Notes: generated by a model not told the origin, from the sequence alone. A stretch of DNA of 64,000 bases from Candidatus Cloacimonas sp. (GCA_023227825.1 JALOCJ010000007.1:1-64000), one strand, 5' to 3'; shown: positions 17,689 to 26,862, counted from the first letter of the stretch. Translations and numbers: made by a program.

Positions 17689-17808
17689 GACCTCTCGACC
17701 CCTTGACCTCTCGACCTCTTGACCTCTCCACCTCTTGACCTCTCGACCTCTCGACCTCCTGACCTCTCGACCTCTCGACCTCCTGACCTCTCGACCTCTC
17801 GACCTCTT
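17689..17808. repeat. 8-bp CT-rich tandem repeat, 15 units
   Basis: Fifteen consecutive 8-bp units of the form gacctctc (variants gacctctt, gacctcct, gacccctt, cacctctt) run from 17689 to 17808. A 24-bp higher-order period (ctc-ctc-cct) is visible in the middle. The strand asymmetry (nearly pure pyrimidine with GA) is marked, so slippage or triplex-type structure is possible. It is flanked on the left by a looser tctaaaccttctcaac repeat. Confidence 0.85.
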
Positions 17809-18020
17809 GACTTTTTTCTTGACAGATAGTTCTCTTCTAATAAAAGGGTAACAAATGTAGATACACTTCAATCCCATTTATCTTCCGGTCCTTAAATAAA
17901 GGGTAAACAAGGGAAGGGTATCAATTATTTTATGTCAAACAAGATAAGCTTACAAGTGACAGAAAAAAACACTATTTAATTTAGTGACGGAATAAAAATT
18001 ACCGTTACGAAGCAGGGTAA

Positions 18021-18911
18021 ATGATAAAAGAAGTTGGACGATTAAATCTGGATGATTATAAAATCCTGGATACCGAAGTAGAAAAAATTTTCCGCAATGT
18101 AGAAAAAGGTAAAGATGCACTTGCAGAAAAACAAATTACTGATTTAGGTAATACGGCAAATTACTTTGTCCGGGAAGAATTAGGCAAACGCTTAGCACAA
18201 TATTCCGGTAATGGAGAAATGGATGCTATCTGTGGACATCTTTTAGAGCATTTTATATATGGTGTAAGGGCAACCGCACTCTTTTATTTTTATTACAAAC
18301 ATCAGGATCATCCCGAAATCATTATTAAAACAGTGGAAAAGACCTTGGAAAGCGTTCCCTGGGAATCGGAGACAATTTGTTTTGAACTCTGGAAAAAGAA
18401 CCCGGATGTAATGCAGGAATATATGCCTGCCTGGGCTGATTCAGATAACGAAAAAAAGCGTGCTATAAGTATGCATGGTATGGAAAATATTGCCTCCCGC
18501 CATCCTCAATATGTGCTTTCCTTTGTTTCTAAGCTGTTGGATGATGAAAGTGAAGAAGTTCAGAAAAAAGTTTGTCATATCCTCACTCAAGTAGGAAGAC
18601 AAAGACCTTTGCAATGCTATAACAGCATTCGGCGTTGGTTGATTGAAGGTAATGAGAAAAGAACTCGCGTGCTGTGGCAGACAATGAAAAAACTTGCCAA
18701 TATTTACTCTCAACGCAGTCGTCGGGATAAAACCAACGAATTTATGAATGTTACACAAAAAACGATTGCTGAATGGCGAAACGATTCCGATCCTAAAGTT
18801 GCCACAATGGGAGCAAAACTTTCCTACATCATAGGTAAGAAAAAGAAGAGAGAAAATCAAAACCAGAAGGTAGCTAATTCCGAAAATAATTATTATTCCA
18901 GACAAATATGA
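18021..18911 (+). CDS. HEAT-repeat protein, AlkD-like
   Basis: This 296-residue, largely helical protein shows repeated helix pairs from about residue 30 to 250, including DDESEEVQKKVCHILTQVG, a typical HEAT unit. The layout resembles the DNA alkylation repair (AlkD/C) family, whose members bind DNA through a HEAT solenoid. I cannot confirm the aromatic and acidic pocket residues by eye. The C-terminus is a basic, polar tail. The stop overlaps the start of a SpoU methyltransferase (ATGA), so the pair is co-translated. It could equally be a HEAT scaffold without enzyme activity. Confidence 0.6.
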   Translation: MIKEVGRLNLDDYKILDTEVEKIFRNVEKGKDALAEKQITDLGNTANYFVREELGKRLAQYSGNGEMDAICGHLLEHFIYGVRATALFYFYYKHQDHPEIIIKTVEKTLESVPWESETICFELWKKNPDVMQEYMPAWADSDNEKKRAISMHGMENIASRHPQYVLSFVSKLLDDESEEVQKKVCHILTQVGRQRPLQCYNSIRRWLIEGNEKRTRVLWQTMKKLANIYSQRSRRDKTNEFMNVTQKTIAEWRNDSDPKVATMGAKLSYIIGKKKKRENQNQKVANSENNYYSRQI

Positions 18912-19753
18912 ACATCAAGCAGGATTATTCCAGGATTGCAGTAATTTTGGTGGAACCAATCTATGGAGGAAATGTAGGTGCTATAGCCAGAATTATGCAT
19001 AATTTCAGTTTTTCAGACCTGCGTATTGTAGGTAATGTTCCTGAAAAAAACGATTTTTATTTGGCTATGCATAGCGAACAAATTCTGGAAAATGTAAATA
19101 CTTTCAGTTCTCTGGAAGCAGCAATTCAAAACCTGGATAGAGTTATTGTCTTTTCCCGGCGTTCAGGAAAAAATAAATCCGTGGATTTTACTCCCAGGCA
19201 AATGGCAAAATATGTTCACAGTTTACCTAATTCTAATATAGGATTGGTTTTCGGACGAGAGACCTATGGCTTAACTAATTCTGAAGCAAAACTTTGTCCT
19301 CTGCGTTGTCAATTTATGGCTAATCCCTCTTTTCCTTCCTTGAATTTGGCTCAGGCAGTTGCCTTAGCACTTTGGGAAATATATTCCCTTCCCCGGGAAG
19401 AAAAAGAAAAGGGAAATAAATACTATAATTCTGCCAGCGGAAAAGAACTGGATGAAATCCGCAGCTATATTTTGGAAGTTATGCACTTATGCGGTTTTTT
19501 CCCAAAAAAGGAAACCGTAAATTGGGAGTCATTTCTGGCTAAAATGCTGGCACAACTTAATCCCGATAAAAAAATGCTTAACCGTCTGCGGCAAATGTTT
19601 AATCGGTTTAATGTGTTAGTTACAGGTAAAGGTTTGGGTTATAATATAAATGGGTTTCCGCCAGACACTTTGGCAAAAAAGCAGGACAAAAATAATTCCA
19701 AATTAGTCCATTCCTCTTCTAACCACTCAACCCATTTCACTCCTGATGCTTAA
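18908..19753 (+). CDS. SpoU-family RNA 2'-O-methyltransferase (TrmJ-like)
   Basis: At 281 residues, it has the SPOUT knot motifs: EPIYGGNVGAIARIMHNF (motif 1, about 16-33), GLVFGRETYGLTN (motif 2) and NPSFPSLNLAQAVALALWE (motif 3), where the conserved Ser-Leu-Asn forms part of the S-adenosylmethionine pocket. The C-terminal extension of about 100 helical residues matches TrmJ/TrmH-group proteins acting on tRNA position 32 or on rRNA. The exact target cannot be told from sequence. It is coupled to the upstream HEAT gene. Confidence 0.88.
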   Translation: MNIKQDYSRIAVILVEPIYGGNVGAIARIMHNFSFSDLRIVGNVPEKNDFYLAMHSEQILENVNTFSSLEAAIQNLDRVIVFSRRSGKNKSVDFTPRQMAKYVHSLPNSNIGLVFGRETYGLTNSEAKLCPLRCQFMANPSFPSLNLAQAVALALWEIYSLPREEKEKGNKYYNSASGKELDEIRSYILEVMHLCGFFPKKETVNWESFLAKMLAQLNPDKKMLNRLRQMFNRFNVLVTGKGLGYNINGFPPDTLAKKQDKNNSKLVHSSSNHSTHFTPDA

Positions 19754-19774
19754 AGACACAATAAAGGAAGAAAA

Positions 19775-22507
19775 ATGAAAAAGACCTTATGTTTGATTTT
19801 AATAAGTTTGCCCTTGCTTGTTTCAGCAACCACACTCAATACAATAATTCAGTTTCCTCTTACTGAAGAGAGTGTATCAGCAGCAGCTTTATCTAAACAA
19901 GGTTATGGATTTTGCAGTGCTCCCGGTACTCTACAATTGCCCGTTAAACAAATCAATATCCTTCTGCCCAAAGATGCTGTTATTGATTACTGGCAAGTGC
20001 TTTTTGATGCTGCAAAAACTCTTGCTGGAGAGCCACCTGCAGTTAATTCCTCTTTTACCAATGGAGAAGAAATATTAACATCTCCTGTTAATAGAAATAT
20101 TCCTTCCCGCTACAGCTATTTGGGTTTAAGGAAATGGGGTGAACTTAATTATGCCTGTTTTAATGTGATACCTGCTGTTTATAACGGTTCCAGTTGGCTG
20201 TGGAATAGTTCCTGCCAGATAAATATAAATTACACTTCTTCTGCCAAAGAAAAAGGAACAATTCCTCTAACATTTAAGGAAGCAGATTTTTTTGCTAATC
20301 CACCTGCTCTTCAGCAGTGGTATAATGTATCCAAAGAGCGCAATAATCATCTTTTAATTATTACTACTCCGGATTTGTATGCAGCTTTGAATTGGCTTGT
20401 TCTCTATCGTGAATCTCAAGGTGTAGTTGTTTCTTTTTGTGATATAGCAATAGCTTTGGCTTCCGGAACGGGGACCGATAATGCCGAAAAGTTGCGTAAC
20501 TTTCTGCAGAATACTTATGCTCAGAATCCCTTTTCCTACCTGCTTTTAGTTGGTGATTATGATCTTGTTCCCGTTGCCAATGTAATTCCCGAACCCAATG
20601 GGCTGGAAACAGTTGCTACAGATTTCTTTTACTCTGATTTAAGCAGTGATTGGGATACCGATAATGATGGCAGACGAGGTGAATATTCTACCGGTTATAT
20701 GAATGAGGATTATGGAATTGACTTTACGCCAGAGGTCTTTGTAGGACGCATCTCTACCAATATTGCTGCTGAGGTATCTGCTATTGCAAATCGTATAGTT
20801 GATTACGAACAAACAACTGAGCCCTGGAAAGAAAAAAACTTGTTATCTGCAGCTTACTTGAATTATCAGGGAGAACCACTACTTGAATATTTACAAACCG
20901 ATGGAGGCCTTTTTATGGAATTTATGCGGAATACTTGTTTAGCAGAACAGGAAAACTTTACTATGTATGAACAGGAAGGAGTTGTTCCTTCTTTTCCCAG
21001 TAACCTACCTGTAAATTATGATAATTTACGAAACAAGCTTAATTCCGAAAGCTGGGGTTTTATCAACTGGAGTGCCCATGGTAGTTCTGCACACTCTTCT
21101 CGTAAGGTTTGGGAAAATGATTATAATCAAAATAACATACCTGAAGATAATGAAATGGACTGGAGGAGTTTAGTTGATCGTCAAAGTTTTGATAATTTGG
21201 AAAATACAAATGGAACAGTTATTTATGCTGCATCCTGCTATAACGGATATCTGGATTACAGTAATACCTGCCTGGCAGAATATGCCTTAATTAAAAAGGC
21301 AGTAGGAGTTATTGCAGCTACCAGAACCGGCTGGTATAAAATCGGATGGCAAAATCCAGGTTGGGGCGGACTTGCCAGTTATAACTATCATTTTGTGGAA
21401 AACTTCCGTCAGGCAAAACTGGATTTAGGTTCTGCACATTCCTGGGCAAATCTTTTGCATACACAGTTTTACCTTTTTGGTGATCCTGTTGATAACGGAG
21501 GTATAATCTACCCCGAATTACAAAATGTTTACACTTATATGCTTTTTGGAGATCCTATGCTGGGCTGGAATCCTAATCAAATTAACCCGACGGGAGAAAT
21601 TCTGGTTTGGGAACCTGTTGGAAATGAAGGACTTGCTGTTGTTAATGCCCTCCGGCAAATAAGCAATTTTAATGTGGTTTATTCTGATAAACTGATTCCG
21701 GACTATGCTTATTTGAATAACTTTGAAGCAGTGTTTTACCTGGCTGGAAAGTCACTTGCGGAAGCAGAACTGCAGCCAACTTCCTATGAATATAGTTACT
21801 TAAACAGCTATCTGGACGCAGGAGGTAAACTTTACTGCGAAAATTATATTGATTACTGTTACGGTGAGTTATATTCAAAAATGGGTGTTCAGATGGCAGA
21901 TAATAATCCTCTGAATGTTACATCTATTCTTTATCCTGCTAATAATATAAACTGGAATTATGTAGCGTCGGATTCATCTGTTGTATATGCTCTCCTTCCA
22001 AATCAAATATCGGCTGCAGGAATATTTTTCTCCTCCAGTGATAATACCGATAATCCTATTATAGGCGTTTTAAATGCTACTGATAATTACTCTGTGCTTA
22101 CATCCACTTTTAGAACCTCACAAATAGAATCGGGAGAATATACCCTGAGCAATATGCTCGGAATAATTCTTTCGGAACTGGAGGTGATGGATTATAATCC
22201 TGATAGTAATGACGATCCCGTTATGATTCCTGTAATTCAATCAGTAAGTGTGTTTCCCAATCCTGCTTCGCAATCTTCTTCTATCAGTTTTAAGCTTACT
22301 GAAGCAGCACCGATTTCTATTGCCATTTACAATATCAAAGGGCAAAAAGTGAAAAGGATAATTGATTCAGAACTTAAAAGCGGTGACTATCAATTTACCT
22401 GGGATGGAAGAGATAATAACGGCAGGTCTTGCTCCAGCGGATTATACTACTATAGAATTGTTTCCCCGGAAAGGAATATTACCCGGAAAATGCTGCTCTT
22501 AAAGTAA
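19775..22507 (+). CDS. gingipain-type (peptidase C25) secreted cysteine protease with C-terminal sorting domain
   Basis: This 910-residue protein has a signal peptide (1-19) and a propeptide-like region to about 185. The C25 catalytic domain (NNHLLIITTPDLYAALNWL onward) has the expected histidine at H435 (NWSAHGS) and cysteine at C488 (YAASCYN). The caspase-like loops (LLLVGDYDLVPV, PEVFVGRI) are present. The last about 80 residues (FPNPAS... to ITRKMLLLK) have the FlgD-like/type IX sorting form with WDGRDNNG. It should be exported across the outer membrane and act on extracellular protein, fitting an amino-acid-fermenting lifestyle. A 21-bp gap and a good ribosome site (aaaggaag) separate it from the SpoU gene. 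Confidence 0.9.
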   Translation: MKKTLCLILISLPLLVSATTLNTIIQFPLTEESVSAAALSKQGYGFCSAPGTLQLPVKQINILLPKDAVIDYWQVLFDAAKTLAGEPPAVNSSFTNGEEILTSPVNRNIPSRYSYLGLRKWGELNYACFNVIPAVYNGSSWLWNSSCQININYTSSAKEKGTIPLTFKEADFFANPPALQQWYNVSKERNNHLLIITTPDLYAALNWLVLYRESQGVVVSFCDIAIALASGTGTDNAEKLRNFLQNTYAQNPFSYLLLVGDYDLVPVANVIPEPNGLETVATDFFYSDLSSDWDTDNDGRRGEYSTGYMNEDYGIDFTPEVFVGRISTNIAAEVSAIANRIVDYEQTTEPWKEKNLLSAAYLNYQGEPLLEYLQTDGGLFMEFMRNTCLAEQENFTMYEQEGVVPSFPSNLPVNYDNLRNKLNSESWGFINWSAHGSSAHSSRKVWENDYNQNNIPEDNEMDWRSLVDRQSFDNLENTNGTVIYAASCYNGYLDYSNTCLAEYALIKKAVGVIAATRTGWYKIGWQNPGWGGLASYNYHFVENFRQAKLDLGSAHSWANLLHTQFYLFGDPVDNGGIIYPELQNVYTYMLFGDPMLGWNPNQINPTGEILVWEPVGNEGLAVVNALRQISNFNVVYSDKLIPDYAYLNNFEAVFYLAGKSLAEAELQPTSYEYSYLNSYLDAGGKLYCENYIDYCYGELYSKMGVQMADNNPLNVTSILYPANNINWNYVASDSSVVYALLPNQISAAGIFFSSSDNTDNPIIGVLNATDNYSVLTSTFRTSQIESGEYTLSNMLGIILSELEVMDYNPDSNDDPVMIPVIQSVSVFPNPASQSSSISFKLTEAAPISIAIYNIKGQKVKRIIDSELKSGDYQFTWDGRDNNGRSCSSGLYYYRIVSPERNITRKMLLLK

Positions 22508-23033
22508 TGCGGGCAAAATGTTTAGCTGGCGAATGAGAAAGACAGCTAACCAAATGCATAAAGCCCATAATGAATTCCCTTAGAAACAACAGTAATCAAC
22601 GAATGGTTTTAAACCCGGGGAAAAAGATAGTTTAAGATAGTGTTTAACGGATATTATTTCCTGTGTTTGCAGGAAAGAAAGTGGAACTATAAATTTAACT
22701 AAAAGTAAAGTGCAGAGGGGAAAAACATATTTGGATCTTTGCAAAATGGTGAAGATACCTAAAACTTAAAATTCCGAATAAGTTATCACCTGTCTCATAG
22801 TAGAATATTTAACGACCCTTTAACAATGCTTTAACAATTCCTTAGTTCCGTTAACGAATCGTTAAAGAATCTTTAAAGCATCAATAAAGGAAGAACAAAG
22901 CAGAGATGAAAAAAGGTTTGAAACTAATTATGCGACTAAAAACAGGAACAGCTAATTGCTTGGCAAATAGCCAGAGGCACCTTAACAATTATTTTACCGG
23001 TAAAGACATAAACATCATAAACCTTTTAAAAAA
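22508..23033. other. intergenic region with short palindromes
   Basis: No convincing gene is present. Around 22808-22880 there is a cluster of tttaac/gttaaa motifs including the perfect palindrome ttaacga-a-tcgttaa. It could be a structured leader or operator for the acyltransferase gene that follows. Confidence 0.5.
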
Positions 23034-23840
23034 ATGGTATTACGCAAATTACACTGTATTCTTTGGCACTTCTATCTGATAAGTGAGTTTTTTCTCATTT
23101 CTGCTGTAATTAGAATTTTCACTAGAGATGAGAAACTACGCAGAAAAAGATTAGTGAAAAATAATAACCGCATAAGCAAACACTTTATACGGGCTTTTAA
23201 GATAAAACTGAAAATAAGTAATCCTGAAAAGCTGGAACTATTAAAAAATGAGGCATATCTGGCTGTTTCCAATCATACCACTTATCTTGATATCATACTC
23301 CTTTCAGCACTGGAAAATTTTGTGTTTATAACTTCTGTAGAAATGAAACATAATCCCTTTCTGGGAAAAATTACCCGTAATGGGGGATGCCTTTATACGA
23401 ACCGGAAAAAATATATTTCTCTACCTGCCGAAATTGAGAAATTTGCCTCTGCTATTCACCAGGGCTTTAAAGTTCTCCTTTTTCCTGAAGGAACAAGCAC
23501 AAATGGCATAACCGTTCAGCCCTTTCGGAAATCCCTTTTTCAAGTGGCAGTAAATGCTAAATGCTCTATTCTACCTCTTTGTATTAAATACTCCTCAATT
23601 GATGGTAAAAAGATAGATAAGAAAAATCGTGACCTCATTTTCTGGTATGGAGATATGCCTTTCCTTACTCATTATCTGAAACTTATTGGACATTCCATTG
23701 AAGCTCAAATAGATATTTTAAATGCTATTCCCTATCAGGAAGGAAAAACACGACAGGAACTTGCTGATGAGGTTTATCAACAAATACTGGCTTCCTACCT
23801 GGAAAAAGAAAGTTCAGTTGACAAACAAACCAGTTCCTGA
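23034..23840 (+). CDS. 1-acyl-sn-glycerol-3-phosphate acyltransferase (PlsC-like)
   Basis: This 268-residue membrane-associated enzyme is expected to acylate lysophosphatidic acid in phospholipid synthesis. It has the family motifs: the NHxxxxD box as SNHTTYLDI (about 79-87), a GxxxxxR-like GGCLYTNRK and FPEGTSTNG (about 152-160). An N-terminal hydrophobic segment (about 8-26) is visible. The ATG start lacks a clear ribosome site, so the true start may be slightly different. It belongs to the wider PlsC/LPLAT superfamily, so an ornithine-lipid or other acyl acceptor is possible. Confidence 0.85.
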   Translation: MVLRKLHCILWHFYLISEFFLISAVIRIFTRDEKLRRKRLVKNNNRISKHFIRAFKIKLKISNPEKLELLKNEAYLAVSNHTTYLDIILLSALENFVFITSVEMKHNPFLGKITRNGGCLYTNRKKYISLPAEIEKFASAIHQGFKVLLFPEGTSTNGITVQPFRKSLFQVAVNAKCSILPLCIKYSSIDGKKIDKKNRDLIFWYGDMPFLTHYLKLIGHSIEAQIDILNAIPYQEGKTRQELADEVYQQILASYLEKESSVDKQTSS

Positions 23841-23904
23841 TCTGTGGTTCTTATGAAAAATAACATTACGGAAAAACATTGCTTTCAGCTATGAAGGAGT
23901 AAAG

Positions 23905-24102
23905 ATGAAAAATAAGGAAGAGAAAAACAAACTGCACTTAAACCGAATCAATTTTATCCTCCTGCTTATAGCAGCAATTGTATTAGTTGCCGGCTATATA
24001 ATTATGTCCTTTAATGAGATTTCTCTATCCCCCGTTTTATTGGTCTTTGCTTATGCTTTAATTATTCCCTTTGCCTTGCTGTATCAACCTAAAAAGAAAT
24101 AA
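23905..24102 (+). CDS. small two-helix membrane protein (DUF3098-like)
   Basis: This 65-residue protein with two transmembrane helices (about 13-31 and 40-58) separated by a short polar turn has basic ends. Its pattern (NRINFILLLIAAIVLVAGYIIM, then a hydrophobic second helix) resembles the small DUF3098 proteins of Bacteroidetes. A good ribosome site (aaggag) precedes the start. It lies between plsC and a DUF58 gene and ends one base before the DUF58 start, so they are probably one unit. Function unknown. Confidence 0.65.
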   Translation: MKNKEEKNKLHLNRINFILLLIAAIVLVAGYIIMSFNEISLSPVLLVFAYALIIPFALLYQPKKK

Positions 24103-24103
24103 G

Positions 24104-24982
24104 ATGCCGCTTTTATCTGAAGAAGCATTAGTCCGCCTGAATAAGTTCCAGCTTACTGCTAAAAGCATAGTTGAGGGCTTTTTAGTGGGTTTGCATAAAT
24201 CTCCTTATCATGGTTTCAGTGCAGAATTTTCAGATCACAGGCAATATAATCCTGGAGAACCGTTAAAAGACCTGGACTGGAAAATTTTGGCAAAAACGGA
24301 ACGGTACTATGTAAAACGCTATGAAGAAGAAACCAACCTACGCAGTTACATTCTTTTAGATCACAGTAAATCAATGTTTTTCAGTTCCGGAAAAAGCAGT
24401 AAAATTGAATATGCAACTCAATTGGCAGGTGCTTTGGCTTGGCTGATGATTTCCCAAAAAGATGCTGCCGGACTTTATACATTTAATAACAAAATTACTT
24501 CTGCTTTTCCACCCAAAGCAATTAGAAGCTATACTTCCCAGTTATTTGCTGCTCTCTTAGATTTGAAGGCAGAAGACCAAACAGACCTGTTAACTCCCCT
24601 GCATCAAATTGCCGAACTGGTAAAAAAACGCTCTCTGATAATCCTTATCAGTGACCTTTTAGATGAACCGAATAATATTATGGAAGCATTGAAACATTTC
24701 CGTGCCCGCAATCATGAAGTACTTGTTTTTCATATAATTGACCCTAAGGAAGAAAAGTTTGATTATAAACGAGAAGCACAATTTATAGATAGTGAAACAG
24801 GAGAAAAAATAACTGTCTCACCCTGGCAAATACACAAGGAATATCAGGAAAACTATCATCAGTTTACGAACTATCTAAAACGGGAATGCTACAAAAATCA
24901 AATAGAATATAATCCTGTTGATACCTTTACCCCAATAGAAGACCTCCTGCTGAAGTATCTAATTAAGAGACAAAAAGGTTAA
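24104..24982 (+). CDS. DUF58 (von Willebrand A-like) domain protein
   Basis: I choose the ATG at 24104 (292 residues, MPLLSEEAL). An in-frame TTG 33 bp upstream would overlap the previous gene without better support. The DUF58 core is clear: FSDHRQYNPGEPLKDLDWKI (about 46-65), then RYEEET and a vWA fold starting ILLDHSKSMFF, a DxSxS-like metal-site variant (DHSKS). Such proteins usually work with MoxR ATPases in assembly or cofactor chaperoning. No moxR gene is present in this window, which is a small oddity. Confidence 0.85.
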   Translation: MPLLSEEALVRLNKFQLTAKSIVEGFLVGLHKSPYHGFSAEFSDHRQYNPGEPLKDLDWKILAKTERYYVKRYEEETNLRSYILLDHSKSMFFSSGKSSKIEYATQLAGALAWLMISQKDAAGLYTFNNKITSAFPPKAIRSYTSQLFAALLDLKAEDQTDLLTPLHQIAELVKKRSLIILISDLLDEPNNIMEALKHFRARNHEVLVFHIIDPKEEKFDYKREAQFIDSETGEKITVSPWQIHKEYQENYHQFTNYLKRECYKNQIEYNPVDTFTPIEDLLLKYLIKRQKG

Positions 24983-24986
24983 AACA

Positions 24987-25838
24987 ATGGCTTACAGATA
25001 TGTTTCATGTGAAACAATTGAGTCCGAACTCGCTAATGCCATAAAATATATAACCTTTACCCCTGATCCTGAATTACCTGCCCTGCTGAAAAATGCCCTT
25101 GCCAACGAGACCGGCGAAATCAGTAAAGATATTCTCAATTGTATGCTAAAAAACATAGAACTGGCACCTAAAATAGAAATCCCCCTCTGTCAGGATACAG
25201 GAACCTTGGTTGTGTTTGCGGAAATAGGTAATCAATGTATAATTGAAGGTCCACCCTTACCGGAAATTATTAACGAAACCCTGATAAAGGTCTCTAAGGA
25301 ACTCTATTTACGACCATCAATTGTAAAAGACCCTCTTCTGCAAAGAGAAAATACAGGAAATAATGCCCCTGCAATAGTGCATATTTCTATTATAAAAGGA
25401 GATACAATAAAATTGCAGATTGATCAGAAGGGTGGTGGTGCCGAAAATATGAGTCGGCTGCAAATGTTTACACCTTCTGCCAGCTCTGAGGACATAAAAA
25501 ATTTTGTGGTAGAAACAGTTACTCTGGCTGGAGGTAATGCCTGCCCCCCTTTGATAATAGGAATTGGTATCGGTGGCAATTTTGAGACCTGTGCTCTTTT
25601 AGCCAAAAAAGCTATATTGCGGCCATTAAGCAAGAAAAATCCCCTGAAAGAATATGCTGTTTTAGAACAGGAAATTTTGGAAAGTGTCAACGCAACAGGA
25701 ATCGGGGTGCAAGGATTAGGAGGAAAAACTAATGCTTTAGCTGTTCACATTTTAACTGCTCCCTGTCATATTGCTTCTTTACCTGTGGCAGTAAATTTAC
25801 AGTGCCATTCCCACAGGCATATAGAAATTATTATATAA
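24987..25838 (+). CDS. class I fumarate hydratase, alpha subunit
   Basis: This 283-residue subunit provides the 4Fe-4S cluster of the oxygen-sensitive fumarase that interconverts fumarate and malate. Three cysteines sit in the conserved places: C68 (CQDTGT), C202 (GNFETCALLAKKA) and C260 (TAPCHIA). The GGAEN segment (KGGGAENMSRLQMF) is also diagnostic. It lies 4 bp after the DUF58 gene and 3 bp before the beta-subunit gene. A two-subunit tartrate dehydratase is the main alternative; family level is secure, substrate slightly less so. Confidence 0.92.
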   Translation: MAYRYVSCETIESELANAIKYITFTPDPELPALLKNALANETGEISKDILNCMLKNIELAPKIEIPLCQDTGTLVVFAEIGNQCIIEGPPLPEIINETLIKVSKELYLRPSIVKDPLLQRENTGNNAPAIVHISIIKGDTIKLQIDQKGGGAENMSRLQMFTPSASSEDIKNFVVETVTLAGGNACPPLIIGIGIGGNFETCALLAKKAILRPLSKKNPLKEYAVLEQEILESVNATGIGVQGLGGKTNALAVHILTAPCHIASLPVAVNLQCHSHRHIEIII

Positions 25839-25841
25839 CTT

Positions 25842-26345
25842 ATGAAAATATATAGATATACCTTGCCTCTTTGTCCAGCTGATATAAGCCAACTGAATAT
25901 ATCTGATAAAGTTTTATTAAGCGGCTGTCTGTTTACAGCCAGAGATGCAGCTCATAAAAGAATGGTGGAAATTATCCAAAGAGGAGAAAAATTACCTTTA
26001 GACCTGGCAGAAACAACACTATTTTACTGTGGACCAAGTCCTGCCAGACCGGGAAATGTATGTGGAGCAATAGGACCTACAACCAGCTCCCGAATGGATG
26101 TTTACACTCCTATTTTAATTCAAAACGGCTTGCGAGTAATGATTGGCAAGGGTGAACGCTCGCTGGAAGTGCAAAAAGCGATTATGGACTTTGGAGCGGT
26201 CTATTTTATTATGTCTGGAGGCATTTCCGCCTATCTATCTCAACATATTGTTTCCTGTGAAACATTTCTTTGGCAAGAACTGGGTCCCGAAGCTATCTAT
26301 AAACTTTGGGTGAAAGATATTCCTGTGTATGTTCATAGTAAATAG
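25842..26345 (+). CDS. class I fumarate hydratase, beta subunit
   Basis: This 167-residue partner of the alpha subunit has the beta-domain signatures: SGCLFTARDAAHKRM (about 28-42), YCGPSPARPGNVCGAIGPTT (about 63-82), where the latter forms part of the substrate-binding loop, and the terminal IPVYVHSK. The tight spacing with the alpha gene implies one operon and a 1:1 complex. Together they fit a fermentative metabolism with fumarate/malate exchange. Confidence 0.92.
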   Translation: MKIYRYTLPLCPADISQLNISDKVLLSGCLFTARDAAHKRMVEIIQRGEKLPLDLAETTLFYCGPSPARPGNVCGAIGPTTSSRMDVYTPILIQNGLRVMIGKGERSLEVQKAIMDFGAVYFIMSGGISAYLSQHIVSCETFLWQELGPEAIYKLWVKDIPVYVHSK

Positions 26346-26600
26346 GGAATTAACAATAGAAGAAGATATTTTTAGGGAGATGGCTTTAGAAACAAGGATT
26401 ACAGGAATATAGTTTTAGAAACGAGGATTTCAGGATTTTAGGATTAAGAGGATTTAGATGTGTAGTCGGAGGACGCCGTTCCTCCGCAAGAAATATTCTC
26501 TCACAGATTCTACAGATTTAGTTTTAGAAACAAGGATTACAGGATTTTAGAACTAAGTGGATTATTTGTGTAACTGATTATCAATATAGTATTATTCAAG

Positions 26601-26850
26601 CCCCTTTGGGCGACACAATGATAGCGATGGTGGCGTAAGCCCCTCGAAAAAAGGAAGATACAATCATCATCTTTTATTTATTTCGTATTCCAAAAGAGCC
26701 CCTGAGGGCGACACAATGATAGCGATGGTGGCGTAAGCCCCTCGAAAAAAGTAAGATATAATCATCATCTTTTATTTATTTTCGTATTCCAAAAGAGCCC
26801 CTGAGGGCGACACAATGATAGCGATGGTGGCGTAAGCCCCTCGGGAAAAA
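26601..26850. repeat. tandem repeat of about 98 bp, two full units and a partial
   Basis: Units begin at 26601, 26699 and 26798 (spacing 98 and 99 bp). Each has a conserved head (gggcgacacaatgatagcga then tggtggcgtaagcccctcg) and a tail (aatcatcatcttttattta then tcgtattccaaaag); the third copy stops after the head. The head is itself bounded by inverted gccc/gggc and recurs once at 14782-14824. Confidence 0.85.
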
Positions 26851-26862
26851 CACATTATGAAA

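Larger units (their letters stand above)
17331..18020. other. repeat-rich intergenic region
   Basis: No gene is supported. It holds a 34-bp tandem repeat (about 17431-17525) and a CT-rich 8-bp repeat array (17689-17808). Any open frame through the array simply reads the repeat (RSRGREV-like) and is not a gene. Confidence 0.7.

Noticed and set aside
17668..17877. Open frame of RSRGREV repeats on the minus strand
   Set aside because: It is the translation of the 8-bp tandem repeat and has no ribosome site or protein-like composition outside the array.
22906..23079. Possible 57-residue ORF (starting MKKGLKLIM) upstream of plsC
   Set aside because: Its ribosome site is too distant, it overlaps the plsC start in another frame, and its composition does not resemble a known small protein.
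24071..24103. Upstream TTG start for the DUF58 protein
   Set aside because: It would overlap the small membrane-protein gene and add a cysteine-containing extension not typical of the family; the ATG at 24104 directly follows that gene's stop.
26601..26850. CRISPR array
   Set aside because: The tandem units are almost identical over their full length of 98 bp, so there are no unique spacers, and no cas genes are present. The same applies to the 20-bp units at 41695-41754.
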